A stretch of DNA of 64,000 nt from Lingula anatina (GCF_001039355.2 NW_019774692.1:417123-481122), one strand, 5' to 3'. Shown: positions 1 to 11,669, counted from the first letter of the stretch. Notes: a model not told the origin generated them from the sequence alone. Program-made: numbers and translations.

Positions 1-2
1 AA

Positions 3-539
3 TTAAATATGTTTATTAATATCAATTATTTTTTTTGTATCAATTCTTGTATTTTCAAAACTATTAATTCTTATACAATTAAAATATTTTAAAAATAATT
101 TTTCATTAGGTTCAATAATATCAATTATTTTTTGTTGTTCATCTAAATTTGGTAAATTAATTTTTAAATTTAAAAAATTGTTTGGTAATAAATTTTTTTG
201 TCCAGTTCCTCTAGCTAAATTAAAAATTTTATTTTGATTAATTAATAAAAAATAGTCAATAAATTTTTTTATTATTTTTTTATTATTTTTTTCATTAATT
301 TCAAATGTAAAACCACTATCCAATAATCAAAATTTTTTTCTAATAAATCTAACACAAATATTAGATAGTGCAAATCTAGAAATAACCAAATCATTTTCTC
401 TATTAAAAAAATCAGTTAAAAATTGTGATTTACCACCACCATAAACTGGATATTTATTACCTGAATTTTTTAATTTTGTTATTCTTTTACCAAATTTTAA
501 ATTTATAATTTCTTTTAATTTATATGTTTGATTATTCAT
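3..539 (-). CDS. hsdS: Half-length type I restriction specificity subunit (single TRD)
   Basis: This 178-residue HsdS protein would choose the DNA target of a type I restriction-modification complex. It has one target recognition domain (opening NNQTYKLKEI, typical of HsdS) and one central conserved segment (NLDEQQKIIDIIEP), then a short tail, so it is about half of a normal two-TRD subunit. UGA at 327-329 is read as Trp. It starts with ATG at 539, and the divergent J-domain gene begins 195 bases away. Half-size S subunits can work as dimers in some systems. It could equally be a donor cassette for recombination with the other hsdS copies, or a truncated remnant. The stop codon sits at the window edge, so its other neighbour is unseen. 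Confidence 0.8.
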
Positions 540-734
540 TTTATTTTTATGTTTTTTTATTTTAAAAAAATAAAAAATATATAAATAAATTATATAAAAT
601 TAAATTAAATATAAAATATTTTTTTATTTTTGAATATAAAAATAAAAAAGTAATCTTTAATTTAGATTATAAATAAATTAAATATAAAAAATCAAATTAT
701 TAGAAATAAAATGTTATTTTTTATTTTAAAATAA

Positions 735-1481
735 ATGAGTAGTTTTAAAAATAAAAGAAATTATTATAATATTTTAGGTGTTCAAAAGAATGCTAAAGAA
801 TTTCAAATTAAAAAAGATTATCATAAATTAGTTAAAAAATATCATCGAGATACTTCTAAAGAACCACATGCTTCTGAAAAATTTAAAGAAGTAAATGAAT
901 CTTATCAAGTTCTTTCTAATTTACAAAAAAGAAAAAGAAGTTATGATCAACATTTAAATAAAAATTTAAAACAAAAATATATTAAAACAAAATGTTTTGT
1001 TTGTTTTCAAAATTTTTGATTTAAAAAAAATTTAAAATATAATCTTAATGATCTTATAATTTGTAAAAAATGTGATAAAGAAAATAAAAGATACAAAAAA
1101 TTTTATTGATTATTAACTATTATTTTTTCAATATTAATTGTAATTATTCCTATTTTGATTTTAAATAAAAAAAATGATATTGATTTTAAACAAAGAGAAT
1201 ATATAGTTTCAGATTATTCAAGAAATTGAAATAGTATGTATCCATATAATAATTATAGATATAAAAGAAATAATATTTATTTGGATAATAAATACAATTA
1301 TAAAAGAAATAGAATTATTGATCCAGTTAATAGTTATAAATGAAAAAATAATAGATTAACATATATTATTGGTAAAAAATACAATAATAAAAATATTGTT
1401 TCAAATTATAGATATTATAATAAAAATAATAATTTTTTTAATAGAAATAATTGAAATTTTAATAGATTTAATAAGTATTAA
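735..1481 (+). CDS. J-domain protein with HRD in place of HPD, zinc-ribbon-like pair and membrane segment
   Basis: The 248-residue protein has an N-terminal J domain (about residues 8-72, ending EKFKEVNESYQVLSN...RSYDQH). The invariant HPD loop that stimulates DnaK reads HRD (codons CAT CGA GAT). Two CxxC pairs follow (CFVC near 87-90 and CKKC near 110), which could bind zinc. One membrane segment lies near 125-145, and the tail is rich in Asn, Tyr and Arg. UGA codons are read as Trp at five places. It lies inside the type I restriction locus between hsdS and hsdR, which is an unusual place for a chaperone partner. With HPD lost it probably cannot stimulate DnaK normally, so a structural or membrane role, or decay, is possible. 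Confidence 0.7.
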
Positions 1482-1866
1482 TATTTTTATTTTTTAATAT
1501 AAAAATTACAAAAGAAACTATTAAAAAAAATAGAAATTAAAATATAAATTATTTTTGTAAAAATATATTATGTATTTATAAAAAATTATTATAAATAAAA
1601 AATAATGTAGAATTAATTTTTTAAATTTTAATAAAAAATTATAAAAAAATATAATGTTAATTTTTAATAATTTATCTACACATTTTATATTGATGAATCT
1701 AATTATATTTAACAAATTATAAATTCATTTTATTATTTTATGTATTAAAAAATTTTTGAAGATAATGTATTAAAAATAATAATTTAATATTAAATAATTA
1801 ATAAAAAAATTAATTTTTAAAAGAATTAATAAATTAAACATAAAAAAATTTAAAATATATATTAAT
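1482..1866. other. Intergenic gap with a relic of an hsdS tail
   Basis: This 385-base stretch holds no convincing gene. Bases 1502-1536 match the 3' part of the intact hsdS (7222-7256) with one mismatch in 35. They encode the LQKKLLEKIE-type end of HsdS and are followed by unrelated AT-rich sequence. This looks like the leftover end of an older hsdS copy. The rest is low-complexity A/T and should contain the promoter of hsdR. Confidence 0.45.
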
Positions 1867-4764
1867 ATGAACGAAAAACAATTTCAAAGAGAATTGATAG
1901 ATGAATTTTTAAAAAGATTTGATTTATGAAATGAAGAACATTTTAATGATAAATTATTAAATCAATCATTTTCTGAAAAATTTTTAAAAAAATTTCTTAT
2001 TAAAAAATATAAAAATATTGAAAATGAAGAAATTGATGAAATTATAAAATATATTCAAATTGAAACAAAACATCTAGAACCTTTTAAGAATAATAAGTTT
2101 GTGTTTTTTAATATTATAAATAATGGTATTGCAACAAATAGAAGTAAAAAAGAAAAATTACCAAATTATAAATTAATTGATTTAGAAAATGAAGAAAATA
2201 ATATTTTTGTAATTTCAGAAGAAGTAAAAACAAGTTTAAATGATAGACAAGATTTGGTTTTGTTTATAAATGGACTCCCAGTTATTAATTTTGAATTAAA
2301 ATCAATATCAATTAATAATAAAAATACATTAGTAAAAAAAGCTATTGGACAAATATATACTTATAGCAAAAACTTACCTAGTTTTTTTTCATTTAATATT
2401 TTTTCTGTTGCATTAAATTCATTTAATCATTCTTTTGTTGGTTCTTATACATCTTGTGATATAGAACATTATTTTAAAATTTTAAATGATGAAGAACAAG
2501 ATTTAGAAAAATTTTTTAATTTTTTTAGATTCAAAAATATTGTTAGATATTTAAAATATGGTATTTTTTTCAAAAAACATCAAAATATTAAAATAATTTT
2601 GAAAAAACATCAAATAGAAGCTGTAACTGAAATGATAAAAAAATTAAAAAAAAGAGAGAATGGTTATATTTGACATACACAAGGTTCTGGTAAAACAATA
2701 ACTATAATATCTTTTTGTTCATTTGTTTCACAAGTTAAAGATTTTGCATCTTCTTCTATAATTTTAGATGTTGATAGAATTGATTTAATAGAACAACTAG
2801 AAATGAGAATTAAATCTTTTGATTTAAAACATTTTTCTAATACTGAAATTAAAAAATTTACTTCATCTAAAGAATTAAGGAAAGTTTTAAAAAATGTTAA
2901 TTATAAAGGTATTTTTTTAACAACAATTCAAAAATTTAATAAATTTTTGAATTTATCAAAAAGAGATGATTTAATTTTAATTTCAGATGAAGCACATAGA
3001 ACTCATAATGATAAAACACAATCAATTAGTAAAAAAACATATTTTGAAAATCTTGAAGAGTCTTTACCAAATGCAATTAAATTTGGATTTACTGGCACAC
3101 CAATTTTTGAAGGTGATAAAAAAACATTTAATTATTTTGGACAATGTATTCACAAATATACCATGAGACAAGCACAAAGAGATGGTGTTATTGTAGATAT
3201 TAAATATACACAAATATTTAATAAAATTGATATAAAAAAAGATGCTTATAAAAAAGAAATTTATTATAAAAAAAAAGAAATTCCTAAAAAAATTATTGGT
3301 ATAATTCCTGATAGAGTTAAAAAAATTTCTAAGATGATTTTAGATTTTTATGTTCAAAATAATAATTTATTTAAAAATGAAACTAATTTAAATAAAAATA
3401 TTAAAGCTATGTTAGTTGTAAATAGTATTGAATCTGGTTTTAAATATTTAAAAGAATTAAAAAAAATATTTAAAAATGATTTTAGAATTAATGATAAAAG
3501 TTTTGAAAATAAAATAGAATTAATTGTATCAAAACCACAAATAGATAAAAGTATTAATGAAACATATACTTATTTAAAAAATGTTGATAATAAAAAAGTT
3601 ACTGATAATTTTAGAGAATATGATTCAAAATATAATATTTTAATTGTTTGTGATAAGTTACTTACAGGTTATGATGTACCAGATTTAAGAATGATGTTTT
3701 TTGATAAAAATATGGAAAAACATAATCTTTTTCAAGCTATTTGTAGGGTTAATAGAAATTTTAAAAATAAAGAGTATGGAACTATTATTTCATTTATTGA
3801 TTTGAAAAAGAATTTAAAAGAAACATTAGAAAATTATGAAGGTACTTTAAATGAAAAAGCAAATATTGAAATTTCTGAATTATATGAAGAAAAAATAGTT
3901 GAATTATTAAAAAAAATTAAAAAAAAATATGAAATTGATTTTTGAAAATTATATAAATTATCAAAATATAAAAACATTAGCTTTAAAATTAATGAAATTA
4001 TTTTAAGTAATAAATATCAAAATAATGAAAATTTAAAAAAATATTTAAAAGAAATAAAATCTATTTCTTCTAATATTTTTTGAACAGATAAAAATGTAAA
4101 TAAAGGTGCATGTTATTTATCTATTTTATTTTTAAATATTTTAAATAAAAATGATTATGAAAAAACATTACTTACATTAAATAGTAATGAATTAAAAGAA
4201 ATATTAAATGATATTTATTTAGATAAAGAAATTTTTATTTATATAGACAAAAAAAGTATTTTTGATTTAATTGATATTACAGAAGATAATTTAAGTTATC
4301 AAAAATTTTTAGATTTAATAAATATTAAAGTAATTAAAAAAATTAAAAAATCAATTAAAATTTCAGAGAAAAAAAAGAAAATTTTATTAGAAAAATTAAA
4401 AAAAATTATTGAAAAATATAATTCTTCAAATTATTATGAAAAAACAAAATTTAAAAAAGATATTGAAATAATTTTAAATGAACTTGAAAAAGATAAATAC
4501 CCTGAAATGATTTATGTTTTAACAAGTGTTATTGAAGATTTTTTAAATTGTGATATTTCAAATGATATAAAGAAAAAATTAAATACTTTTTGTAAAAAAG
4601 TATTTAATTATGATTGATGAGAAACAGAAAAATCAATTATTAAAATTAAAAAGGATTTGGGTAAATTTTTAAAAACAGAATTTAATGAATATAAAGATGA
4701 TCAAGTATTTGATGTTGTAAATAAGTTTATAGATATAATAAAATTAAAAAAAATGAAATATTAA
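1867..4764 (+). CDS. hsdR: Type I restriction enzyme, motor/nuclease subunit HsdR
   Basis: The 965-residue subunit translocates DNA by ATP hydrolysis and cuts it when the complex meets an unmodified site. An N-terminal PD-(D/E)xK nuclease signature is visible (DLVLFINGLP then FELKS, near residues 130-150). The helicase Walker A follows (HTQGSGKT, near 273-280), then the DEAH box (SDEAHR, near 373), a TGTP helicase motif, and a motif VI-like QAICRVNR. The C-terminal 270 residues are helical and lysine-rich, as expected for the HsdM-contacting end. The length is normal for the family. Several UGA codons are Trp, and no TAA or TAG interrupts the frame. hsdM starts 35 bases downstream, so the two are probably co-transcribed. 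Confidence 0.93.
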
Positions 4765-4798
4765 TAAAAAATATTTTTATAAAAAAATAATATTAAAA

Positions 4799-6277
4799 AT
4801 GTATAATTTTCAATCAGAAGTTTCAAAAATCGAACATGCATCTAGAAAAATTTTTAAAAAAGGATCTTCTGAATATTTGTATAAAATTTGATTATCTTTA
4901 TTATTTTTAAAATTTGCTACTGAAAAAGCAGAAATGGATTTTTATAGTAAAAAACAAACTTATGATCAATATTTAAAATATGGAAAAAATGAAGATTTTT
5001 TAGTAATAGAGAAAGAATATTTTTGAACTAATATAAAAAAAACACCAAAAGATGAAAAATTGCAAATTATTGATAAAGCATTTGAATCATTAACAAAATT
5101 TCAAATAAATTTTAAAAACATACAATTATATTATTTTTCATCTGAAAACAAAGTTACATCAAATGATATTGAAGGATATATTGAAATTTTAGAAAATAAT
5201 ATTAATATTTCAAAAGAAAATTTTGGTGATTTATTTGGTGCAATATATGAAAGATTTATAGGTAAATATTCAAGTGATGCAAAAAGAGGTGGACAATTTT
5301 ATACACCACATTCTGTTGTTGAATTAATGGTTAATATAACAGAATGTAGTTTAACTGGAAAAAATCAACTTAAAATTTATGATCCAACAGTTGGTACTGC
5401 TGGTATGCTTTTAAGGTCTTTGTGTTTTTTAAAAAGAAATAAAATTATTGACTTATCTAAAGTACAATTTTTTGGTAAAGAATTAAATGAAAATACTTGA
5501 AAGATTGCAAAAATGAATTTATTATTAAGAGAAGAAATGCATTTTGATTTAGGTAAAAAACCAGAAGATGTATTTTCAGAAGATTTATTTGAAAACAAAA
5601 AATTTGATTGTATACTTTCAAATCCACCATTTAATGATCCATTTTCAAAAGAAACATATGGTAATTTATTAAATGATAAAAGGTGAATTTATAAACCTGT
5701 TTTTGGTGAAAAACAAGGAAATTATATGTTTTTTCAACATATAATAAGTCATTTAAAAAAAGATGGAGTTGCTGCTGTTGTTATGTCTATTGCTGCTGGT
5801 GTAAATAATCAAAAAGATGAAATTTTTATCAGAAAAAAAATGATCCAAGATAATTTAATTGATGGATTAATTGCATTACCAAAAGGTGTTTTTTCAAATA
5901 CACCAATTGCTTCCAGTATTTGAATTTTTAATAAAAGTAAAAAGAATGATAATGTTATTTTTGTAGATTTAAGAGATGAAATTATAAAAGAAAGAAAAGA
6001 TAAATATTTTTCAAAAAAAACTATTGAAGATTGTAAAAATATATTTTTTAATTTTAGAAATAACAAAACAATTGATACAAAAATACCATATAAAATTTTA
6101 ACGAATAATAAAATTTTAGAAAAAGATATATTTTTAAAAATTGATCCAAGTAATATTTTTTTTAAAGAAGAAAAAATATTAAATAAAGAAGAAGCAATTT
6201 TAGAACTAAAAAATATTAAAAAAAATATACAAGAAATTCAAAAAAATATAAAAGAAATTTTAAAAGAATTTAATTAA
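4799..6277 (+). CDS. hsdM: Type I DNA methyltransferase subunit HsdM
   Basis: This 492-residue N6-adenine methyltransferase modifies the target chosen by HsdS and forms the core of the complex. After a helical N-terminal part, the RGGQFYTP motif appears near residues 163-170. The S-adenosylmethionine-binding motif I follows (DPTVGTAGM, near 197), then the catalytic NPPF (near 277). A C-terminal region with coiled-coil character ends the protein and probably contacts HsdS. The ATG at 4799 follows hsdR closely, and hsdS begins 21 bases after the stop, giving the order R-M-S. The key motifs look intact, so modification activity is likely. Confidence 0.94.
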
Positions 6278-6298
6278 AAAATAATTCATTAAATAATT

Positions 6299-7348
6299 AT
6301 GAAAACATATAAATTAGGAGATATTTGTAAAATTATTTCTGGTAAAGATACCAATGATAAAAAAGGTAGAATACCATTAGTATCTTCAGGTGGCATTTTG
6401 GGTTTTACATCAAAATTTAGAGTTGAAAATTCATCAATTTCTTTGCCTAGAGTTGGTACTATGAAAATTTTTTATTATAATTTTCCTGTTTGAAATATTA
6501 ATACAGCTTTTTTAATATATGAGACAAATAAAAAAATAGTAAATAAAAAATTTTTATATTTTAAATTAAAAAGTTTTAATGACTGAAAAAAAATTATAGA
6601 AAACACAACAAGACCATTAACAAAAATAAGTGATTGAAAAAAATTAAGAATAAATTTACCATCTTTAGAAGAACAACAAAAAATAATAGATATTATTGAA
6701 CCATTAGAAAATAAATTTAAAGAAATAAAAAAACAAATAGAAATATTAAAAAATACAATTATTTTTCAAAAAATTAAAGATTTTTATATTAAAAAAGATG
6801 AAATTAATTTCAATAAAAAATTATATAAGATTAAAGATTTGTTTGAAAATTATAATGGCAATAATAAAATTACAAATAAATATATTCAAAATAATAAAGG
6901 AATATTTCCTGTATATTCATCACAAACTAAAAATAATGGTATTTTTGGAAAAATAAATCAATATCAATATGATGGCGAATATATATTATTTACAACACAT
7001 GGTAAATATTATGGAACTTTTATAAAAGTATTCAAAAAATTTTCAACAACTTCAAATTGTGGTATTTTAAAGTTAAAAAAAGAATTTAATAATAAAGTTG
7101 ATTTAAATTGATTTTTAATTTATATAAATTATTTATTTAATAAATTAAAAAAAGAAAATACTAGTCAACCATTTATAAATAAAAAAGAAGTTTTAAATTT
7201 TAATATTTTTATTCCTGATATAAAATTACAAAAGAAACTATTAGAAAAAATAGAAAAAATAGAAAAAATAGAAAAATTTTTAAATAAAATAGAATTTAAA
7301 AATATAAATAAAATTAAAAATTATATTTATTCACAAATAATTTTATAA
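6299..7348 (+). CDS. hsdS: Type I restriction specificity subunit, two TRDs, intact
   Basis: The 349-residue protein has the standard HsdS plan. TRD1 covers about residues 1-115. The central conserved helix region (SLEEQQKIIDIIEPLENKF) covers about 121-160. TRD2 covers about 178-300, and a distal helical repeat rich in KIEKIEKI ends the protein. UGA is read as Trp at several sites. It directly follows hsdM and is the only full, undamaged S gene here, so it should be the working one. TRD2 shares a perfect 20-base block (6908-6927) with the inverted hsdS copy (7821-7840). That gives a possible substrate for inversion or gene conversion, although no recombinase gene is in the window. Confidence 0.9.
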
Positions 7349-7381
7349 TTTATTAATATAAAAATATTTATTTAAATTTTT

Positions 7382-8563
7382 TTAATTATTAAAATATATT
7401 GAATATAAAGAATTTTTAATTAAATTTATTTTTTTATTATCAATTATAAAATTAATTTTTTCTTCAATAAAATTAATTTTTTTATATAAAATTTCAATAA
7501 TTTTAATTATTCTTTTTTGTTCTTCAAAAGATGGTACATTTATTTCTATATTTCCAATAGTATCTTTAGATAAAGATATCATTGTTGAATTTTTTATTGC
7601 ATATTTCTTTAATTCTTTTTTTAAATAAAAAAAAACAAAATTAATATTTATTTTATTTAAAAAAATATTTTTTAATTTTAATAATCCACAATGTCCAGTA
7701 GCATTAAATTTGTCATTTCTATAAAAAATTGTTCCAGCAAAAACACCATCTTTTGTTCAAGTTAAATATTCACCATCATATTCATATGTATTTATTTTTC
7801 CAATTTCTCCATTATTTGAAGTTTGTGATGAATATACAGGATATATACCTTGATTTTCTTTTATATAATTTTTAGTTAATTTAGAATTTCCTAATTTTAT
7901 TTCAAAAAGATCTTTTAATTTATATGTTTTATTATTTAAATTTTTAGTATATTTTATTAATAAATTATGTTTTATTTTTTTTAATAAAATTAATTTTTTT
8001 TCCAAATTTTTAATATTTTCTTTTATGTTTTTAAACTTAAGTTCTAATGATTCAATAATATCTATTGTTTTTTGTTGTTTTTCTATAAAAATGATAAATC
8101 TATGTTTACTTGTTTTTAATCAGTTATGTTTGTTAATGGTCCTGTTGTAATATTTATATTTTTTTTAATTTTAAATATTTTTTATTGAAATTATTGTAAA
8201 AATAGATCTATTACCTTTATATTTTTAATTTTGTTAATATTTGTTAAGAAATAATAAGAATAAGTATTTATCTAATAAAAATTTATTATTTGGTTTAATT
8301 GAAGTTATTTGTTGGTTAAATCAAGATTCTTGATTTAAAATTCCTATATTTTCAATTGTAGTAGTAGTTGATATAAGTGTTGTTCCTTTTCTTTTTACAA
8401 AGTTTTTCTTTTTTGTTATAAATCTATTTGTTTTTTGACATAATATATTGTTTGGTTGAAAAAATGGTATTTCATTTTTTCATAAGCTTTTATTTTTTGT
8501 AGATGGTGTTTTACCATTGTTAATTTTTGCAATATTTTCTAATTTATATATTTTATTTATCAT
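7382..8563 (-). pseudogene. hsdS: Inverted, decayed hsdS
   Basis: Read from ATG at 8563, this begins as a normal HsdS TRD1 (INKIYKLENIAKINNGKTPS) and ends as a normal TRD2 plus tail. The middle is broken. A TAA stop and a frame change occur near 8235. The tryptophan of the conserved TD-W position near 8117 has become TAA. A further frame change lies at about 8080, just before the conserved EKQQKTIDIIES block. From about 8075 down to 7382 the second half stays open. The gene faces the intact hsdS tail to tail with 33 bases between them. It is best read as a silent cassette or a gene in decay. The second half alone could still be made from an internal start such as TTG at 8005. Confidence 0.8.
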
Positions 8564-8645
8564 TTATTTTTTTTAATTATTTTTATAATATCAAAAAAAT
8601 AAAAGAATCATTAAATTAAATTAATATAAGTAATTTTTTAAAAAG

Positions 8646-8712
8646 GATACTTTAAAGCGATTGAGAAATGAAATAAAAATTTTTAATTTAATATTTTAAA
8701 CTTTAAAGTATC
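8646..8712. repeat. Perfect 12-base inverted repeat with 43-base spacer
   Basis: GATACTTTAAAG at 8646-8657 is the exact reverse complement of CTTTAAAGTATC at 8701-8712. The pair lies in the gap between the decayed hsdS and the next gene, at the junction between the restriction locus and the accessory region. The spacer also contains an AAAAATTTTTAA core. It could be a recombination or regulatory site, or the stem of a small RNA. There is no T run after it, so it is not a typical terminator. Confidence 0.55.
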
Positions 8713-8784
8713 AACATTATTTTATATCAAAAATAAAAAAAAGAAAAAAAATAAAAAAAAACATATAATATTGTTAAAAAGAAT

Positions 8785-9291
8785 ATGAATACATATAAAG
8801 AGTTTTTAAAAAAATCTAAATTTAAAAAAATAAATTTTAAAAAAGTTTCTTGTTTTATTGTTTCTTTTTTATTTTTAGTTTTTTTTGTTTTATTTATTAT
8901 TTTTGTAATAGAAAATAATAATTTAATTCTTAAACAAAAAAAATTAAATTTAAATATTAATAATAAAACAAATGAAATTAATTATATTAAAAATAAAAAT
9001 ATAGAAACAATAAAAGAAAATAAAATTTTAGAAAAGATTTTAAATGGTCAATATGATGAAAATAATTTTAATGATATTTTAAATTATATTAAAAAAAATA
9101 AAGACATTATATTTGCAGATGAAAATTTATTATCACAAGGTGTTGACAATAAAAGATATTTTTATGGTTCATTACAAATAGTAAAAAAAACAAATGAAAA
9201 CAGAATTAGAGTTTTTAAAAAAAGATTAAATGGAAGTTTTTATTTAATTAAAAATAATTATAAATATGAAGACTTTAATTTAAGTTTTTAA
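8785..9291 (+). CDS. Single-pass membrane protein, unknown function
   Basis: I do not recognise this 168-residue protein. It has a lysine-rich N-terminus, one strong membrane segment (about residues 24-43, ending FVLFIIFVIE), then a coiled-coil-like stretch rich in Asn, Lys and Ile to about residue 95. A C-terminal domain follows with mixed strands (NRIRVFKKRLNGSFYLIKNN). A positively charged start before the membrane segment suggests the N-terminus stays inside. The next small gene begins 39 bases downstream, and the pair ends at a clear terminator. Confidence 0.6.
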   Translation: MNTYKEFLKKSKFKKINFKKVSCFIVSFLFLVFFVLFIIFVIENNNLILKQKKLNLNINNKTNEINYIKNKNIETIKENKILEKILNGQYDENNFNDILNYIKKNKDIIFADENLLSQGVDNKRYFYGSLQIVKKTNENRIRVFKKRLNGSFYLIKNNYKYEDFNLSF

Positions 9292-9330
9292 ATAAATTAA
9301 ATAAGATAAGGGAAATTAATATAAAAAAAT

Positions 9331-9573
9331 ATGAATAATACATTATTAATAAAAAAAATGATAGGTTTATTAAATGAAGTAAAAAATTTTAATAATACTT
9401 CTAAAGATTTTGGAGAAGAAGGTGAATTAATTGCATATATTACAGAATATTTTAATTCTAATGAAGAAATAGAAGTTTTAATTAAAATATTTAAAAGATT
9501 AGAAGATAGAAGAAAATTTGCATCAATTGAAAGAGAACATAAAAACAAAAAAGATTTTTTAAAATTAAAATAA
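9331..9573 (+). CDS. Small helical protein, unknown function
   Basis: This 80-residue protein is of unknown family. Sequence character suggests mainly helix, with an acidic middle (EEGELIAYITEYFNSNEEIEVLIK) and a very basic C-terminal end (REHKNKKDFLKLK). It starts with ATG 39 bases after the membrane protein gene and is followed by a rho-independent terminator at 9611, so the two genes may form a short operon. Coding status rests on codon pattern and operon position only. Confidence 0.5.
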   Translation: MNNTLLIKKMIGLLNEVKNFNNTSKDFGEEGELIAYITEYFNSNEEIEVLIKIFKRLEDRRKFASIEREHKNKKDFLKLK

Positions 9574-9610
9574 AAAAAATGTTTTCATTTTTTTTAAAAA
9601 AATAATATAT

Positions 9611-9652
9611 AGAGTTTATTTAAATTTAAAAATTAAATAAACTCTTTTTTTT
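9611..9652 (+). terminator. Rho-independent terminator
   Basis: AGAGTTTATTTAA pairs with TTAAATAAACTCT around a short A/T loop and is followed by eight T. It closes the two-gene unit 8785-9573 and separates it from the ATPase gene that begins at 9694. Confidence 0.75.
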
Positions 9653-9693
9653 AAAAATAGTAATATTATAATTAAAGTATAAACTTATTTTGT

Positions 9694-11376
9694 ATGACAC
9701 AATATATAGAAAAATTAATTTATACAGAAAATACTTTTGAAAAAGAATTAGATTTTAAACCTGGAATTAATGTAATTATTGGACCAAAAGGTGGCGGTAA
9801 ATCAATCTTATTAAAATTATTATGAATGTTAACAAATAATAAAAAAATTAATGAAATAGTTAAAGCATTAAAAAAATTTGATATTTTAGATTTAAAAATT
9901 AAATGATCAAATTCTGATATTCTTTTACAATTATCAGATAGTGAATATTTATGAAATGATAAAAGATCAGATATAGATGATTTTTTAAAACAAAGTGATA
10001 CTGTAAAAACTGAATTACATAAAATACCAAATATTGAAAAAGAAAGAAAAGAATTTTTAAATGAAATTCTTAAAAATAATTTAGAAGTTGTATTAAAAAT
10101 TTTTAATGAAACAATAAAAGAATTTAAAAAAATACCTGATATTTTTAATGATTTAAATAATATTAATTGAAAAGAAATGTTTTTTGAATTTAAAAAATTT
10201 CAAGAAAATAAATTAATTAAACAATTAAAAGAAATATTATTAAAAAAACCAGTCAAAATAGAAAAAGATATATTTTATAATTCAAAAGAAACTATTAAAT
10301 TAATTAAAAGTAGTCAAAAAAGTTTGAAACAATTAATTTGTATAAATGATGAAAAATATAATTTTTTTAATAATAAATTAAATATAAATTTAAATGAATT
10401 AAATGAATTAAACTTAAAAATTATTAATGAAATTGAAAAATATAAAGTTAAATTTGAAAAATATAATAATAAAATACTTAAATTTTATAATAATTCAATT
10501 AATGGTATTGAAAATAAAATTAAAAATTCTAAGGAATTAAATATAAGATTAAATACTGATATTACAAATTCAAAAGAAAAATTAAAAGAATTTACTAATC
10601 AATTATTAAAAGTTAAAAAATTATTTAATAATTTAAAAAAAGAAAGCTTATCTAATATTTTATTAAAAAAAACAATTGAATCAAAGGAAATTAAAAATTT
10701 TAATTTATCAATTGATAAAAATATAAATATTAATAAACATGAATTAATTGAAAAAATATTAAGATCTTGTATTTCAAAACCAACTAAAACTGATAAATGA
10801 TTAGATTGAGTTAAAAACAATTATAAAAAAGATTTTCTTAATTTAAATAAAAAAGAAAAAATAGATTTAGATTTTTTAGTAAAAAAAGTAATTGATGAAT
10901 TTAATAATATTAATCAATCAAAGTCATTAATTGATTTTGTTGAACTTTTAAGTAAAAACAATCAAAAATATTCTGAAATGTCTTTAGGTGAAAGAAGTAT
11001 TTTAGGTATTGAAGAAAAATTAAATAAAATGAAAAATTACAGTGTAATTTTTCTTGATCAATTAGAAGATAATTTAGATAATCATTCAATTCAAAATAAT
11101 ATTATTAATAAATTAAATGATTTATCAAAAGATAAACAAATTTTTATTGTAACTCATAATGCAAATATTGGAATAAATACAAATGTTGAAAATGTTATTG
11201 TATGTCAACTTGATAAACTTGATAAAAATAATAATAATTTCAATAAAAATCAATATTTTAATACAAGTATTGATTATGAAATGCAAAATTTAGAAAATAC
11301 AAAACTTGTTCATTATCTTGAAGGTGGTAAAGAAGCTTTAAAAAATAGATTTAATAAAGTATTTAAAAATAAATAA
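9694..11376 (+). CDS. TrlF-like SMC/ABC-type ATPase
   Basis: The 560-residue ATPase has Walker A GPKGGGKS at residues 30-37 and a long central coiled-coil region (about 160-400). The ABC signature SLGERS lies at 430-435, Walker B with D-loop (FLDQLEDNLD) at 453-462, and a switch histidine in VTHNANIGIN near 485. The combination of a LDQ-ED-LDN Walker B and a THNAN switch is characteristic of the ATPase half of TrlF-family proteins, which normally carry an N-terminal PHP phosphoesterase domain. Here that domain is absent, and a PHP-like protein is encoded two genes downstream. The start ATG precedes MTQYIEKLIY. It leads an apparent operon 9694-13802 with small gaps. A role in DNA or RNA sensing is inferred. 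Confidence 0.75.
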
Positions 11377-11393
11377 AATAGGAAATAAATATA

Positions 11394-11669
11394 ATGGAAA
11401 TTTTAATAAGAAAAGATAAAGAATATTCTAAAGAGAATCCAAAAACAATTGTTGAATGTATACAAATTAATAAAAAAGTAATTTTTGATAAAGATGTAAC
11501 TTCAGAAAAGATTTCAAAATTTTTATTTGATTTATTAGAAGTAAATGAAAATGAAAAAGTATATTTAATTTTTGATGAAAATACAAATAAAGATGATAAA
11601 TTTATTAATTATGTAAAAGATTTATTTAACGAATTTATTGAATCTTGAAATGATTCAATTTTTAAATAA
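11394..11669 (+). CDS. Small acidic protein between TrlF-like ATPase and PHP gene
   Basis: This 91-residue protein is of unknown family. It begins 17 bases after the ATPase stop. It alternates predicted strands and helices, and ends with a helix (YVKDLFNEFIESWNDSIFK) that contains one UGA-coded Trp. The tight spacing between two subunits of a probable split TrlF suggests an accessory or adaptor subunit. That is inference from position only. Confidence 0.6.

Noticed and set aside
1521-1715. Minus-strand 64-codon frame rich in Phe, Tyr, Ile
   Set aside because: Composition matches random A/T sequence; no start context, and it overlaps an hsdS relic on the other strand.
1867-4764. hsdR and many other genes appear cut by TGA stops
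   Set aside because: TGA falls at conserved tryptophan positions throughout (for example in uvrA, ackA-region and HsdM proteins), so it is sense; only TAA and TAG were treated as stops.
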